Shown: one piece after another, positions 63,919-64,000 of the stretch
Layout: every line of letters begins with the position of its first letter
Numbering within the stretch: position 1 is the stretch's first letter
Source: Planctomycetota bacterium
GTDB lineage: Bacteria > Planctomycetota > OFTM77
DNA: 64,000 nucleotides
Assembly (NCBI GenBank): GCA_029260795.1
Contig: JAJDCO010000040.1
Span: 1 to 64,000 of the forward strand
Direction of reading: 5' to 3'
Made by a program: the position numbers and the translations under genes
Notes under the pieces: generated by a model
Told to the model about the DNA's origin: nothing
What the model saw: only the letters and a program-made list of their open reading frames with translations
Database searches by the model: none

Positions 63919-64000
63919 GCCACGACTTGGTCGGACCGGATCAACTTCCAGCCCGTGCCTGCGAGTTCGACGTTTGACGATCCTGTCAAAAAAGTGGCTC

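Overview
The window is chromosomal DNA of a GC-rich, Gram-negative-type bacterium. Several outer-membrane style lipoproteins (lipobox Cys), a Wza/Wzz/Wzy-type polysaccharide locus and many signal-peptide proteins point to a diderm envelope. Malectin, choice-of-anchor D, thrombospondin type 3, golvesin-like, TlpA-fusion and M61 proteins together are typical of Acidobacteriota, Planctomycetota or Myxococcota-like lineages. I cannot fix the phylum from the sequence; an Acidobacteriota-like organism is my best inference.

Layout. 1-4.7 kb: a leftward unit of class II fumarase, a homodimeric-type 2-oxoacid dehydrogenase E1 and a small membrane protein. 4.9-15.5 kb: a secreted GH63-like glycosidase, a 4-TM membrane protein, an M61 peptidase, a fatty-acid desaturase overlapping prmA, a leftward sulfatase-like lipoprotein and a degenerate ApbE-like protein. 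15.6-20.2 kb: two leftward paralogous secreted proteins sharing an N-terminal region but carrying different C-terminal modules (GspG-like and TlpA-like). 20.5-24.8 kb: a metallophosphatase lipoprotein, a large secreted protein of unrecognised family, and a small Cys-containing exported protein followed by a clear terminator.

24.9-48.6 kb is a polysaccharide export and assembly locus. A Wza-like lipoprotein and a GT4 run rightward. The rest runs leftward: phosphoglycosyltransferase, Wzz, O-antigen ligase/polymerase, two GT4 enzymes, a short and a giant malectin protein, GT2, an FAD enzyme, a polysaccharide deacetylase, WecB and another GT4. Many of these genes overlap by 4 bp (ATGA) or are a few bases apart, so co-transcription is likely. 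The pathway implied is: lipid-linked sugar phosphate, extension by glycosyltransferases, polymerisation, length control, then export. No Wzx flippase, BY-kinase or full-length Wza is visible. A second copy of the unrecognised 800-aa secreted family (48966-51320) sits just beyond the locus, so the two paralogs bracket it.

51.7-59.1 kb: GT-C membrane glycosyltransferases, two SAM methyltransferases and two membrane-anchored SGNH hydrolases. The 55-59 kb part is visibly less GC-rich than the rest. 59.1-61.0 kb is mobile-element debris: a frameshifted ISL3-type transposase remnant abutting an IS21 right end with a four-copy terminal repeat array and an N-terminally truncated IstB. 61.1-63.9 kb: a large secreted putative glycoside hydrolase with golvesin-like modules.

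No tRNA, rRNA, CRISPR array, origin or riboswitch was recognised.
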